Source: Neofusicoccum parvum | Lineage: Eukaryota > Ascomycota > Dothideomycetes > Botryosphaeriales > Botryosphaeriaceae | Direction: 5' to 3' | Length of the DNA stretch: 64,000 bases | Assembly (NCBI GenBank): GCA_020912385.1 | Contig: CP087221.1 | Location: 558,001 to 622,000, forward strand | Part shown: in pieces, positions 1 through 11,424 of the stretch | How positions within the stretch are numbered: position 1 is the first letter of the stretch | Layout: every line of letters starts with the position of its first letter | Position numbers and translations under genes: made by a program | The notes under the pieces: generated by a model | What the model saw: the letters and a program-made list of their open reading frames with translations, nothing else | Told to the model about the DNA's origin: nothing | Database searches by the model: none

Positions 1-1275
1 AACTCGCAGGATTGGCTGCGCCAATGTTGTGGCGCTGAGAGACCAATAAATGGGCGGGCGTCAAGCTTTCTGGTGAGCGCAAGAACGAGCACGAGGCGTG
101 AGGCACGGTGCGCGTCTCAGGCGGGCTCTCGGTCCAACAACGCCGCCAGCAAAGGCGGGCGCGGGTTTGGCTGCACGCAGTTTGATTGTGCTCCGTAAAT
201 CATGACGCTGCGATGATGGCCTTGGGGATGGGGCAGAGCGGCAGGCACATGATGCGGCAGAAAGGGGCGCGCGGGCTCAGAGAAGAGGGCGCGCAGTGCA
301 GCACGGAAGGCCCATGCTCACGGCTCGCAGCAAATCTCGGGTGTTTCTCAGATTGCAGGACAAGGCGAGGTACCCCGGCTGTGCGCCAGGCCAGGCGCTC
401 GCGGCGGCGCGGCGATTGGAGAGGCCTTTGAGCCGCGTGTCGGCAGCGGCGGCGCTGTGGGCGTCAGGGCGTGTTGTGCGAGGCAGCGCGCGCAGGAACC
501 GTGGCGCGCGGGGGCGGCAGTTTAATTTGGATGCTCAGCGACCTTGGCAACGCTACGGTGGGTGCGCGCAGCGCGTGGGTCGCGCGGAGGGTGATTTGCC
601 TCACAGGCGATCCATCCAGCATCATCAGTCATCAGTCATCCGTCCTCAGGAACGCCGGCTGTGCTGTGCATTAGGGCGACAAGACTACTGGGCAATTCCC
701 AAGTCCCGTTGCTGCAGCTGCTGCACCTCTGCCGCACCGCCGTCCACTCACTCGCTCGCTCTCTGCTTCTCCCCGCTCCCGCAGGCTGGGCTGCACCAAT
801 CTCGCGCGCCAGACCGCCTGCCAACTTTCCCACCTTTGGCCTTTGGCACTGCCACCACGAGGCACAGCTCGCTCCCACCGGCCACCCACGCTCGTTGACT
901 GACCACCGTTCCCTTCTCCCGTCCCGTGGCGCATAACTCTGCCATGATCGCGCGACACTGCGCGCGCTCTGACCTGTGGACCTGCTGAACCCGCTGTTTG
1001 TCGCGGCTGTGTCTCACCTTTTCGCGCCTCCGGTGCCCACTTCACCCGACCGCACCGCCGCAGCACCTCCAAACTAGACGCCCCGATCGACGTCGCCTTC
1101 GGAGCTTTTGCTACTCGACACACGCCTTTCTCCGTTTGCTACGCCCAGCGGATCCTGCCACCACCGCCGCCGCCGCGAACCTGCTGCTGTGCTGCTCGCC
1201 GAACTGTCCGCTTCGAAAGCCCTCTGCCTCGCGCTGAGCGACCCGGCAGAGCGGCCCTGAACCTTCACAGCAGCC
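1..1275. other. Upstream region of palI, no gene seen
   Basis: I see no gene with family resemblance here; the open frames on both strands look like GC-rich chance frames. The last 550 bases are pyrimidine-rich on the + strand, as fungal promoters and 5' leaders often are. Two overlapping copies of the PacC-type core GCCAGG lie at 385-390 and 390-395. Confidence 0.6.
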
Positions 1276-3813
1276 ATGCTTCTCCGTCCGGCCACGCCGC
1301 TGTCCATCCTCTTCTTCGCCGCCTTCGCCCTGCTGCTGCTGAGCACCCTGTCGACCCCCATCATCAAGGCCATCCCGCTCGCCGCCTTCGATGGAGTCAC
1401 CTACGGCGTCTTCGGCTACTGCCAGGGCGACGCCTGCAGTAGCATGGGCATTGGCTACACCACCGGTACGTTTGGTCTTTTGACTTTGCAAGAACAAACA
1501 CTGATTCAACCTTGCAGATTCCGGTTTGTTCTCCGATGCCACCACCTCCGACTTCGATCTTCCCTCTGGCGCCCGCCACACGCTGTCCGCTATTCTGATC
1601 GTCCACCCCGTTGCCGCCTTTATGGCCCTCATTTGCTTCGGTCTCGCCTTTGCCGCCCACTTCCACGCGCCGTCGCATTCGCCGCGCTACCTCATGATCC
1701 TTCTTGTTCTCACCTTCCCGACGCTGTTGGTCGCCCTGCTGGCCTTCCTCGTGGACATCCTCCTGTTTGTTCCGCACATGGCCTGGGGAGGATGGATTGT
1801 TCTGGCTGCGACCGTGGTAATCGCCGTGAGCGGCGTTGTGACTTGCGCGATGAGACGTACGCTCGTGAGCAGGAAGGCTAGGAAGAAGAGAATTGCCGAG
1901 AATGCCGAGATGAATGGCCAGAACTACTACGCAAGCCGCGCACCCCCGCCCGTTATGGAGGACCCTTCGTTACCGCGTGCCGATTCCCCACCGCCAATGC
2001 CCGCAGGCTCCCCTGTTTCGCCGGACGGCAAGGGACCTGAGTTTGCCACTTTTGAGTTGCAGAAGAAGAGCATGGATGACCGGACGCCGTTGAACCCTCA
2101 AAACCCCTCTATCACGAGCGGGAGTACCGATGGTCCTAACGACGGACCAGGAAGGTACTACGGAGAATACCCGCCTGCGCCGCCAGGTGCTCCGGGTGGT
2201 CGCGGACGTGGCGGACCCAGAGACCAGTACGGAAACCCGATGCCGCCGAACGGTCCCTACGGACAACCACCTTTGAGAAGCCAGGCATCTAACGGAACTA
2301 TGGGATCTGACAGGTCCGGAGGTCCGCCTCCTTTCTATGGAGCACCTGGTCGTGGAAGAGGCGGATATCCGCCCCGAGGACGCGGAGGCTTTGGACCAAG
2401 AGGTCGCGGCGGTCCGCCGCCAATGCGTGGCCGCGGAGGACCTCCGCCCGGTTATGGAGGTGGCAGAGGTATGGGACCAGGCCCTGGTCCGATGGGTATG
2501 GCTATGGGAGGCGCGCCAATGGGAGCAAGTCGGGGACCACCTCCAGGGTACAACAACGGTTTTTACGGAGGCCCAGCACAGCAAAGCCGTGGCCCTCCAC
2601 CAGGCCCTTATGATGATCCCAGAGACTACAACGGACAGAACCAGTCAAATTTAGGGTTACTGCCCGAGCCGAACAGCCCTATTGGTCAAGCAATAGAGAT
2701 GGACGCTCGGGCGGGTACCCCTCAGGAAGGCGGTATCAATAACTATGGTCTCCGAGACAGCGATAATGACTTGCAAGGCATGATAGGTCTTCAGCAAGGC
2801 CGCTTCGATGGGGGTGGCAATGGCGTCCCTTCGCGTCAAGCGAGCTCGGCCAGCCCCCTTAGCCCGACGAGCGAATACTCCCAGCCGTAAGTACAACCCG
2901 CCAACTGCAAGCAACACAACTAATGCTTTATAGCCCTGATTCCTTCGTGCCAGCTCGCCAGAACTGGGTAAATCACGCCCCAGCACCCCCTCCTCTCCAA
3001 CCCGGTGTTTCCGATGACAGCGTCCCTACGGAGAGATCACGTGGTCTCTCACCCATCGCAGCGTCACCCGTCAGCTACAAGGAGCCCATTGAGCTTCCTG
3101 GAGGACTCTCCAAACCGCCTTCTCGCCAGGGAACCAGCCCGATGCCGAACACTGGACCTGCACAACTTGGTCACAACAGAATGAATTCAGGCGGTGACAA
3201 CTACATCGAGGATGTAGACCCGCGTTTCGCGGATCCTGATCCGCCTTCAACCATTGACGATGATCGTAGCAACTCCATGATCCCAGCTGCGCTTATGCCA
3301 GGGTTCGGTGCCAACAGAGCCGCCAGCCCTCGCACTGAAAGCAGTTCGCCCAGCCAAGTGGCCCCGCTTCCCAGCGAACAGTTCCAACAGCGCGTACTCC
3401 CAAACGACGACGGCCCTCAAATGGTCCCCTACAACGAATTCCCGGAAGATTTTGAGGGCCCGCGCTCGCCGGGAGCTGCATCAGACACTTCGCATTTCAC
3501 TTCCATCTCGCAACGCGGTATCAACCCGATGTGGCGGCCTGGTCCAGGTGAAATGGGTATGGGCCGTGGAGGACCTTCGTACGGCTATGCGCCTCAACGT
3601 GGTCCGCCACGCCCACGCCAAGAGGACGTCGTCTTGGAAGCCAACCCTGACTTCAGCATCCCTGGAGTCGCCGCCCCTGGGCGGGGAAGGAACATTGGTG
3701 CGAGAGGCAGAGGTGGCTTCGGTGGTCCCGCAAGAGCTCCACCGGCGGCGACGCCCGGAATCGGACTCGGAAGCGCTGCCGGAGGCAGATACCCAGGAGG
3801 AAGTGCGATATAA
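1276..3813 (+). CDS. palI: pH-response regulator palI/RIM9 membrane protein
   Basis: Exons 1276-1465, 1518-2886 and 2934-3813 give 812 residues. Introns are 52 and 47 nt, with GT/AG ends, and each junction restores frame. The N-terminus is the SUR7/PalI fold: a first membrane span at residues 8-30, a loop with the GVFGYC motif (44-49) and a second Cys at 54, then spans near 86-110, 121-147 and 153-173. The rest is a long cytosolic tail rich in Pro, Gly and Ser, with RGG/RG repeats near 335-390 and a weaker RG-rich stretch near 770-785. In the family, PalI/Rim9 is a plasma-membrane helper of the alkaline-pH sensor PalH/Rim21 that leads to PacC/Rim101 activation. A long tail is usual in Pezizomycotina. 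Identity rests on the N-terminal 175 residues; the role of the tail is unknown. Confidence 0.93.
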
Positions 3814-5274
3814 AAGCATTGATCAGTCGCTGCTGACACCGCTCGGTGCATCTACCATTCGTGGATCGACTTCACTTTAGAGCATGTGGATGTTTTCTCT
3901 GCTGTGTTCGTTCCAGCAAGTAATCCCCCTTATTGGTAATGGGCTGGACTGGACTGGATTCTTTTACTCCTTTTCATCTCTTTCTCGGTTAACACCGCAC
4001 TGGACGACGGCTTCATGACCTCTGATACCACGTTGTTCTCTTTTCTGGGTTTTGAGTGGCTTTTTATCAAGGTGGTTCGTCAGTGTGCTCGAATACCGCA
4101 TTATTCCCCTCTGCTGTTTTCCACTTTTCTCTTCTGCACATTCCTTGCACTCCTATTGCGTACACCTTTTATTGACGCGTGCGTCTCATCTTCACTCTTG
4201 CAACTGCCTGGCCGCACTTCTTTTCTCTCGTCCTGTTTCATCTTCTCCAATCCGCGAATGCTCCAACACCATGCCGCGGCCAGGCAAGACACGCAAAGGA
4301 AAAGCGTGTGGCTCTCAGCAACATCCATCGCTTGCTTTTTGTTTTTCCTTTTTGCTCCCGCACTCGCATTGAAAGCATAGACATGTCCGATTTTCCTTTT
4401 TGTTAGCGCGCGGCATCGAATGGCCGAGGAACAGAGCTACTGCAGCTCTCGAATGATTTGATTTCTGGGTCTTGGCAGAGTTTTTTTTTTTTTTTTACGA
4501 ACGGAGATCGAACAACAAAGAAGATGGAAAGAATAGGAGGACAGTTTTCCGTTCGTGGGGTCAGCTATTTCACAGAAATAACGGATCTCTTCGCCAAAGA
4601 GGTCTTTTCACGCCTGAATTTGCGGACTTCTCTATTGAAAAGGATGGCTTTTGTGGGGGATTTGGGTTTTTTTTTTAGCCGTTAGGTTCTATGTAATTAA
4701 GATACTAGGCCAGAAAGCCGGTTCGAGTTTTGTTTTCACGACGTGATAGAGTTTCAGTGGCGGCTTGATTGAGGTTTTCACCGGCGTAAGGTGTGCTGAC
4801 TGGCAGGTGAATGATTGTCAAACGCTACGTGCTGATGTTGTGATGAGTGCATTCGAACATCGAGTGTACTTCTTCGCCGGTAAGCTATCTCCATGCGGTG
4901 GCTACGAATTGAGGAATAATGCGGACGTGGCACTCAGGTCTAGAAGATGATTCGAGATATTGATGCACCGTATGTCTAGTTAATGTTGTCCCCCCCAAAC
5001 TGATGAGCCTCCAGTAAGGTAATGGACCACGCCATCTCCGGTTGTGAACTAGGTTAAAATATCTACTCCATTCTACTGTCACAACACCTTCGGGGAGAAT
5101 ACATTCTCTGAGTAAAAGGTTATTTACGTATGGACTTGAGGGGTATTTGAAGCAGAGCGCATGTTGGCGGGGGAAAAGGCAATGTAGAAACCAGAGCACC
5201 GAAATCAGAACCAAGAAAACAAAGCGGCGCCGACGATGAGTCTTCCCGACTCCCTACCAGCCCAAGAACACAGC
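3814..5274. other. Convergent intergenic region with T-runs
   Basis: This lies between the palI stop and the stop of the minus-strand retropepsin-like gene, so it should hold both 3' untranslated regions. It has a T16 run at 4481-4496 and a shorter T run near 4667-4676. Frames of up to 121 codons show no recognisable protein. Confidence 0.6.
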
Positions 5275-6630
5275 TCATTGCTGCGCGAAGCGGCGCTCAA
5301 TCTCGGCATTCTCCTGCGCCTCCCGCCGCCGGGTGAGCTCGGACTTGTGTCTATCATCCTGCTCCATCTTCCTCCTCTCATCTACACCACCGAAGAAAAA
5401 AGAACCAAAAAGTTAGCCGCCAGATCCCAGAGGAGCGCAGAATTGCACGAGCGAGCGAGCGATCAATCACGTACCTCTGCCCAGCGGCGGCAGCCCCAGC
5501 GCCTCGGCCTCCGCATCGCCGACCCCCCACCTCCTGGCCACGACGGCGGCCCGGCCCAGCACCACCTCGGCCGGCAGGCCGCGGAGCACCACGAACGCGT
5601 CGACCACGCTGCGCTCGCGCCCGTCGAACCGCCACCGCGCCTTCACCGCGCCGTGGGCCGGCAGCGCCGCGCCGTCGCCGCCGCCGCCCGGCATCGCCAC
5701 GTCCGGCCCGCCGTATCGCAGCTTGGTCGCGCCCAGCCGCTCCGCCAGCCCGGCGTCGATGAAGTTGAGCTCGGCGCGCGTGTCGAGCAGCGCCGAGACG
5801 GCCGCGGCGGGCTGGCCGGGCCGCGCTGAGAAGAGGTGCACGGGGAGGTGCACGGCGCGCGAGCTGCGGATCGGGAAGGGCGTCGTCGGCGTTGTCGGCG
5901 TCGTCGTCGTGTGCTCCTGCCGCGGTGCCACTATCTTCACCTGTCGTTGCTGCTGCTGGGGAGGCGGCGGCCGCGTCACGGTTTCGGGGATCGGTGACGG
6001 GAAGGTGGGTGCGCGGCGCATGGACCGGATGGGGCGGGAGGCTGGGGTGGTGGTGGTGGTCTTGGGGCTGATGGTGGTGGTGTCGAATTGCTCGAGGAGG
6101 ACGTCCCAGGTGCGCTTGCGGGTTTGGTGGAAGGGGCGGATGGTGGGTGGGTTGAGTTCTTCGAAGTCGTAGAGAAGCGTTTCGAGGCTGCGGTTTGTGA
6201 CTTGCGCCAGGGGGTAGATGGGACGGGTGTGGGAGAGTTCGAAAAGGGAGTCGTAGTTCAAACGGGCGAGACGCGGGAGCGTGGTGTCATGGCTGATGGG
6301 ATCGGCCTGAATGGAGGTGCGTAGGTGGGTTTCCTCTGGCAGGCGATACGGGTCATGGCTAGTGTAAACGACGGCGTGGTGGTGTTGCTTGGAGCGCACG
6401 TCTTTCCTGGTGCAGCCCTCGCCTTCGTAGGTTTTGATACAACTGCTCGATCTGTAAGCCTTGGGACGTCTCTGAACAATCGAGTGTGCATACAGGCATT
6501 GTGAAGTATCCCTTCCAGCCTTGACCACCACACATCGCCGGTAAACTGGCTTCGGTGATGGTTTGGGAACCCCGAGAAGCCGTTGCTTTTTGCTGTAGTG
6601 GTCGAGTTCGCTCTCGTGCAGTTGATACAT
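5275..6630 (-). CDS. Retropepsin-like domain protein with DTR in place of DTG
   Basis: Exons, in minus order, are 6630-5475 and 5381-5275, giving 420 residues; the 93-nt intron has GTACGT and TAG ends. The first 220 residues are basic, Thr/Pro-rich and not recognised. Residues about 265-375 resemble a retropepsin-type aspartic protease fold: hydrophobic LLDTRAELNFI with Asp283-Thr284-Arg285, a following helix, and the late motif VVLGR near 356-360. That late motif corresponds to the hydrophobic-hydrophobic-Gly signature before the last helix. The last exon adds a charged helical tail ending in AQQ. The canonical triplet is Asp-Thr/Ser-Gly, so the Arg at 285 suggests lost or altered catalysis. 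No reverse transcriptase, integrase or terminal repeats are seen nearby, so this looks like a stand-alone host gene. The fold call is by motif only. Confidence 0.68.
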
Positions 6631-8599
6631 GAAAATCTACTTAAAGCATGAGTTTGTGCATCTCCTAAGCTGCTAAATCAGGAAACAAACCCTGCCTGGT
6701 ACGAAGAACTGTTTCCAGTGCTTCCGCTCGAGCACTTGGTAGTCTTGAAGATGTCAGTGCATAGGGACGTACGGAATTCATCAAACCGCTTACCGCGTGA
6801 GCTCTGGCTAGAGGCGGTGCTCCTTACGCCTGGACTAACGTGACGAATGCTGTTCGGCATGTCCTTCAGAAAGCTGCAGTGACTGGGGCGAAAGGATGTA
6901 ATTATGAATGAGCTCGATTTAGCGACAAGTGCGAGTGCGAATCGAAGGAACGGCGGCGCGCTTTTCGGCGGGAACGAGGCTGCTTAAATGTTATGGCGCC
7001 TTAGGAATGCACCTCGTGCATGCGGCGGGAGGCTGGCTTTGGGGCCAGGAGCCAGGATCAGTGGGACGACCGAGCCGCCACCGTGGGGGCCGTGTTGGAG
7101 GCTCTGCCCGCATTGGCGGCTGTGCCTTTTGAGTTGCTGACCACCTTCGTTGTGCACCAGGCTGAAGACCGACAACTGTGTGCATGCATCAGACGCTCCG
7201 CTAGTGCGACTCTGCAGCCGTGGAACGATCAAGTGTGTTCCATTTGCGTGCGCTGGAAGGTGTCGCAGCCCCGACACCTCCGCCGTGGGGGCCAAAACCA
7301 AGCGCCCAGACAGAATACTGCACTCAAGAGAGTGGAGATTTCTCTAGGAGAAGTTGAGTGACGATACCTTACAAATCAACGCTTATCCTCCAGGCACAGT
7401 GGCAAGACGGGTCAGCGAAGAAAGAACCGTGTCAGCCGCAGCATGTCGGCCTTCGCGTGGCAGGCGACCGGCTTACCTAGCGCCGTTTCCTGCTGATTCT
7501 CCGAATGCTCAAAAAGATTATACATTGTGCAACCCATGCGCCTCCATACTTATTTTCGTCCTGGCCAGCTGCACTCCACAACGCCATGTGGAAGTATTGT
7601 TACGCAGTCTCACATTTCCACAACCCTTCGGCCGCTGTGCTCGGAGTAGTATATAATGTTCATCGAAAGTCGTACGCAAACGTCTCAAACAGCTCGTGTC
7701 AGTCCAGAACCTGTTCAGTACTCTTCGAAACCACAACGGCGCGCTTGCTGAGCAGTGGCGAATGGTAATCGGAGGCGCATCTGGCGTGGCGCACTGCCGG
7801 TGCCATAATTTCTAATTAAATCCCACTGGAAGGCAGTCAGCGCGGATGTGAAGGGGTCACCGATTAGGGCTTGCATAGTACACGTTGGTTTGCTACATGC
7901 AATAGAGGGACGGATAATGAACGCGCAGTATTTCCATCCAATGATGCGCATAGGAGATATATCTGGCCTGATCAGCTCACTGATCAGCACTTATATGTTA
8001 CGAAGAGACGATTCGGCTTACGGAGGAGAGCACAGAACATGATTGCTAGACGTAAACCTGCACTCGAGAAACGTAAATGCAGGATACTGACGGTATTTCA
8101 TCTAAAGAACCCAGGTCTAGGCGAGCCTGTTCGTGCCAGGTAGTAACAGCGGAGGGGTCGTGAGTAACGCAATGTTGCCTCGACCTCTTCTTCGTACGCC
8201 ATGTAAGTATCTGAGCCTATGAAGCTTCGTAATTACCACTCGATGGCGATCTGAACAACGTCACACTGAGGCTAACTTGATAACCTTTACCAACATCGTG
8301 CCGCTCACCTGACACTGAAGGATCGTGCAAAAGATTCTGAGCCTCTTGAGTAGAGCGGCCCATTCTACAGGTGTCGATGGAATTCTGACAGATGGCCCGG
8401 TGGTGGACGGGCTGGCAATTTCGAGTCTCGTCTGCTCGTAGATTTTCGTCTGCCCAAGTTATTTTCATTTGAGGCAGAGACTATTAGAACGAAAGGTTGT
8501 ATACATGAGATATGACGCGAAGATTAAGGAATTGATTTGGGGTATCTGGAACCGTAGAGCACAATTTTGGTGCTAAAGCACCTGATCTTCGCTCAAGAC
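6631..8599. other. Gene-poor stretch upstream of the retropepsin-like gene
   Basis: About 2 kb without a supportable gene. Open frames up to 113 codons occur on both strands but show no domain, no consistent codon use and no splice partners. A 60-codon minus frame at 6678-6860 is the most gene-like and I could not extend it. The region should include the retropepsin-like gene promoter and the 3' end of the Rav2/Rogdi transcript. Confidence 0.5.
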
Positions 8600-9724
8600 C
8601 TACCTCGCATCGTCATCGTTCTTTCCCATGACAACATCGAGGGCCTTCCTGCTCAGAGAGACGTTGTGTTCCAGAGCATTGAGCTTCGCCATGGCTGCGA
8701 TGAGGTTTGGATCCTGTGTCTCGACCCTGACCTTCTCTTTGACCTTGACCTGCTGTTCGCGATATGTGAAGACCTTATCCGCTTCGTCGTGTGCCGGACC
8801 TTGCGAGACGCCAAGGGCACCGGCAATGGCTTTGCGAAAGCCGAAAATACTACCATCGTCACCGGTCCATATTTCCAGCGTGCGGATTTCGAGGATGATA
8901 GCTGCGTCTTGGAGGTAGAGATGGACGGAAACTTCAGGCGGCAGAGGTGGGTCAAATATCTGAGATCTTGTGTCAGCTGGACCATTCAAAGAACTATATG
9001 CCGCCTGAGCCGAAGGCCGCGTGTCAAGCAGAGGCTGTGTCCATGTGTTCACCTTCTCGTCCGCCGGACTGCTCCACCACTCGGGGCGCACCTCGGGGGT
9101 GCCTTTCAGCGCGTGGCGAGCATCGTCAATGTTGTCGTAGAGCAGCTGGAGCTGGCCGGATATGTAGTTTGCGTTCGTGGCGTCTCCAGCCCAGGTGGTC
9201 ACGTCGACGACATCGAGGCAGGAGTTGATGTGGGTTCTTGCGGCAGTCAACTGCTCAATGACCAGGGTCGATGCTTGGGGCTGTTGCGAGATGGACAGCG
9301 GGTAGCTTGTGGCTCCGCGGGGTGGAGGCAGGCTGGGGAGCCTCAGCTTGATGTCCTGCATGGCTCAGCCGTCAAAGTTTGCGCAAGCCAGAGGCCAAGC
9401 CGGAGCCATACGCACGCCTTTCACAATACGCGTACCCACACGCGTCACGAAGCCCTTGAGGCTTTCAGACCTCACGGTAGACACAACCAATGTGGAGCCA
9501 TGCTCGGTCGGGGCAAGCAGGGCAGCGCACTCCTCCAGGCCGGCCTTCAGCGACTTCAAGGTGGTACGCAGCGACGACAGCAGCCATTCTAGCTCGCGGG
9601 CCTAGGACGCGCCATCAGCAAAAGCTCCAGAGGCTGTGCACTTGGCGGGTGGTGGTACCAGAGCGGCGTCCTCTTCGCGGACGAGCTGGTCCTTGGGGAT
9701 CGGCGGCCAGACCGCGGTAGCCAT
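8600..9724 (-). CDS. RAV2: RAVE complex subunit 2 / Rogdi family protein
   Basis: Exons, in minus order, are 9724-9659, 9601-9416 and 9355-8600, giving 335 residues. Both introns (57 and 60 nt) are phase 0. The start gives MATAVWPPIPKDQ followed by a helical ELEWLLSSL segment, the usual opening of fungal Rogdi proteins. Further on are a leucine-rich helix, a DIKLRLPSLPPP segment, and a later FDPPLPPEVSVHLYLQD block that matches the LPxDLxVxxY motif of Rogdi. The family role is assembly of the V-ATPase: Rav2 works with Rav1 and Skp1 to rejoin V1 and V0 at vacuole and endosome membranes. The stop overlaps a GTAGGT donor-like sequence, so a short extra 3' exon cannot be excluded. The gene is divergent from the SUR7-like gene, with 767 bp between the starts. 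Confidence 0.88.
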
Positions 9725-10491
9725 TCGGACACGGACACAACAGCGAGCGGCGGATGCAGGGTCGAGGGGCCTCGCGGCTTGGGAGGGCGTGGGGAGAAGC
9801 TGGAGAGGGCTGGTGCAGGTTCGCGCAGGTGATGTGGCTTGTTTAGGGTGCGATCGGCGGCGTGGTCGGATCGCACCGACTGGCGATCTGCAGCAGGCAT
9901 GCCGGCGTGGGCATCGTCATGACAGCTGCGCAGGGTTCAGGCACGCGGCGCCCGGCGCCTGCCATTTGCTGCCGCTGCAGCTGCGTGCTTGCGTGCGGCC
10001 AGCGCGCAGGCTGCGGACGGCTGCGGCGCGGTGGAGGGCGACGCGCAGCGTCTTCACGAAAGTCGCGCAGCTGACCGCCGCAGCCGATCGCAGCGGAGCC
10101 GGTCCACCGGCGACGGCGTGCAAGAGCGCTCTCCTGCGCCCTGAGCCGTCGCCGGGCTGCGCTGGACCGCCGCGTGGGTTTCTGGCGTCTGTCCGGAAGC
10201 GGTGGTGCCGGCATGTGAGATCATGGCCGCTGCTAGCGTGGCCCATACGTCACTGACCACCCCCAAGTCTTGCAGCCCGCCAGCCTGTTCAAATACCTAA
10301 CCCGCGCCGCGGGCCGCCCGCTCACACCTTTGCTGTTTCATCCTGCAGTTCCTGGTATGTACATGCAGCGCTGCAATTCGCCCAGCCTCCCGACTGCGCA
10401 TCGCTGACCTTGCATCCACGCAGCCCGTCCTCCACCCGCAGACCCTTGCGCTCCACACTCGCCTGTCGCCCTCCACGCTACCACCGGTACA
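9725..10491. other. Divergent promoter region, Rav2/Rogdi and SUR7-like
   Basis: This GC-rich 767 bp separates two divergent start codons. The longer open frames (up to 206 codons) have Ala/Arg/Cys-rich compositions typical of chance frames in GC-rich DNA. The bases just before 10492 are C-rich and pyrimidine-rich, as in a 5' leader. Confidence 0.6.
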
Positions 10492-11424
10492 ATGGCAGCC
10501 CGTGAGTCCGCCGCACTCCCACCGTCCGTGCGCTCCTCCTAACCTTCCGCCCTTCCACAGGACCTCTGTTGAGCTTCGCTGCCCTGATCCTATTGGCTGG
10601 TGGACTTGTTTTGCAATTCCTCGTCATTTTGTCGGGCGGCGTGAGCGGCACTCCCGAGAACCAGATCTACTTCTTGGAAGCTTCGACCGATGGCGTATCG
10701 CCAGGCACCCGGAACCCATCCAGATGGACCTTTTGGGCCGTGTGCGGTAAGGACAGCAACGGCCACAACGCCAACTGCGGTGCTGTTGTGCCCGCGCTGC
10801 CCTTCGATCCTCCCCGCAACTTTGGGACCGAAACCGGCGTTGCGGATGCGTTTATCGGGTATGTGACGGGAGCAGAGCCTCCACCAAGACGAACTTCGCT
10901 GACATATCTTGCACAGCACCCATCACTACTTTTATCTCTCGCGCTTCATGTTCGCGTTTTACCTGATCGCCATCTTCTTTGCCGCCATCGCTCTCTTCAC
11001 TGGCCTGCTCGCACTATGCAGCAGACTTGGTGGCTACCTCTCCGGCTTCAACACCTTTATTGCGCTTTTCTTCCAGACCGTTGCAGCGGCCTTGATGACG
11101 TGAGTCCTTCTGGCGCACCGAGTTGTCTTTTTCCGTTACCTCGGCTAACATTTCTTTCTGTTTAGCGCTTGGACTGTGCAGGGTCGCGATGCCTTCCGCA
11201 GCAACAACCAATCTGCAAGCCTGGGCGTCAAGGCCTACGCCTTCACTTGGTCCGCCGTGGCTGCTTTCCTGACCTCCATGGTCCTGTTCTGCCTCAGTGG
11301 TTCCAACCGCAACGAGAGCAGTTACACGAAGCGTAGCACCTTTGGCCGCAAGAGCAGCACCCGCTCGCGTGGCAGCTTCATTGACGCTGAGAGTCAGAAT
11401 CGCGTCAAGGATGACTACTCTTAA
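10492..11424 (+). CDS. SUR7/PalI family four-span membrane protein
   Basis: Exons 10492-10501, 10561-10858, 10917-11099 and 11166-11424 give 249 residues. The first exon encodes only MAA plus one base of the next codon, and the three introns are 59, 58 and 66 nt. The first span is at residues 5-27. The extracellular loop carries the family Cys/Trp motif (WTFWAVCGK, then a second Cys after NAN). Three further spans follow from HYFYLSRFMF onward, and the C-terminal tail is basic and Ser-rich. SUR7-family proteins sit in the fungal plasma membrane, several of them in eisosome (MCC) patches, and affect cell wall and stress responses. I cannot say which paralogue this is. It shares its superfamily with palI, 7 kb to the left, but the two are not close copies. 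Confidence 0.85.

Noticed and set aside
5236..6324. Plus-strand frames opposite the retropepsin-like gene
   Set aside because: They lack domains, and the minus-strand gene shows a spliced, coherent C-terminal exon.
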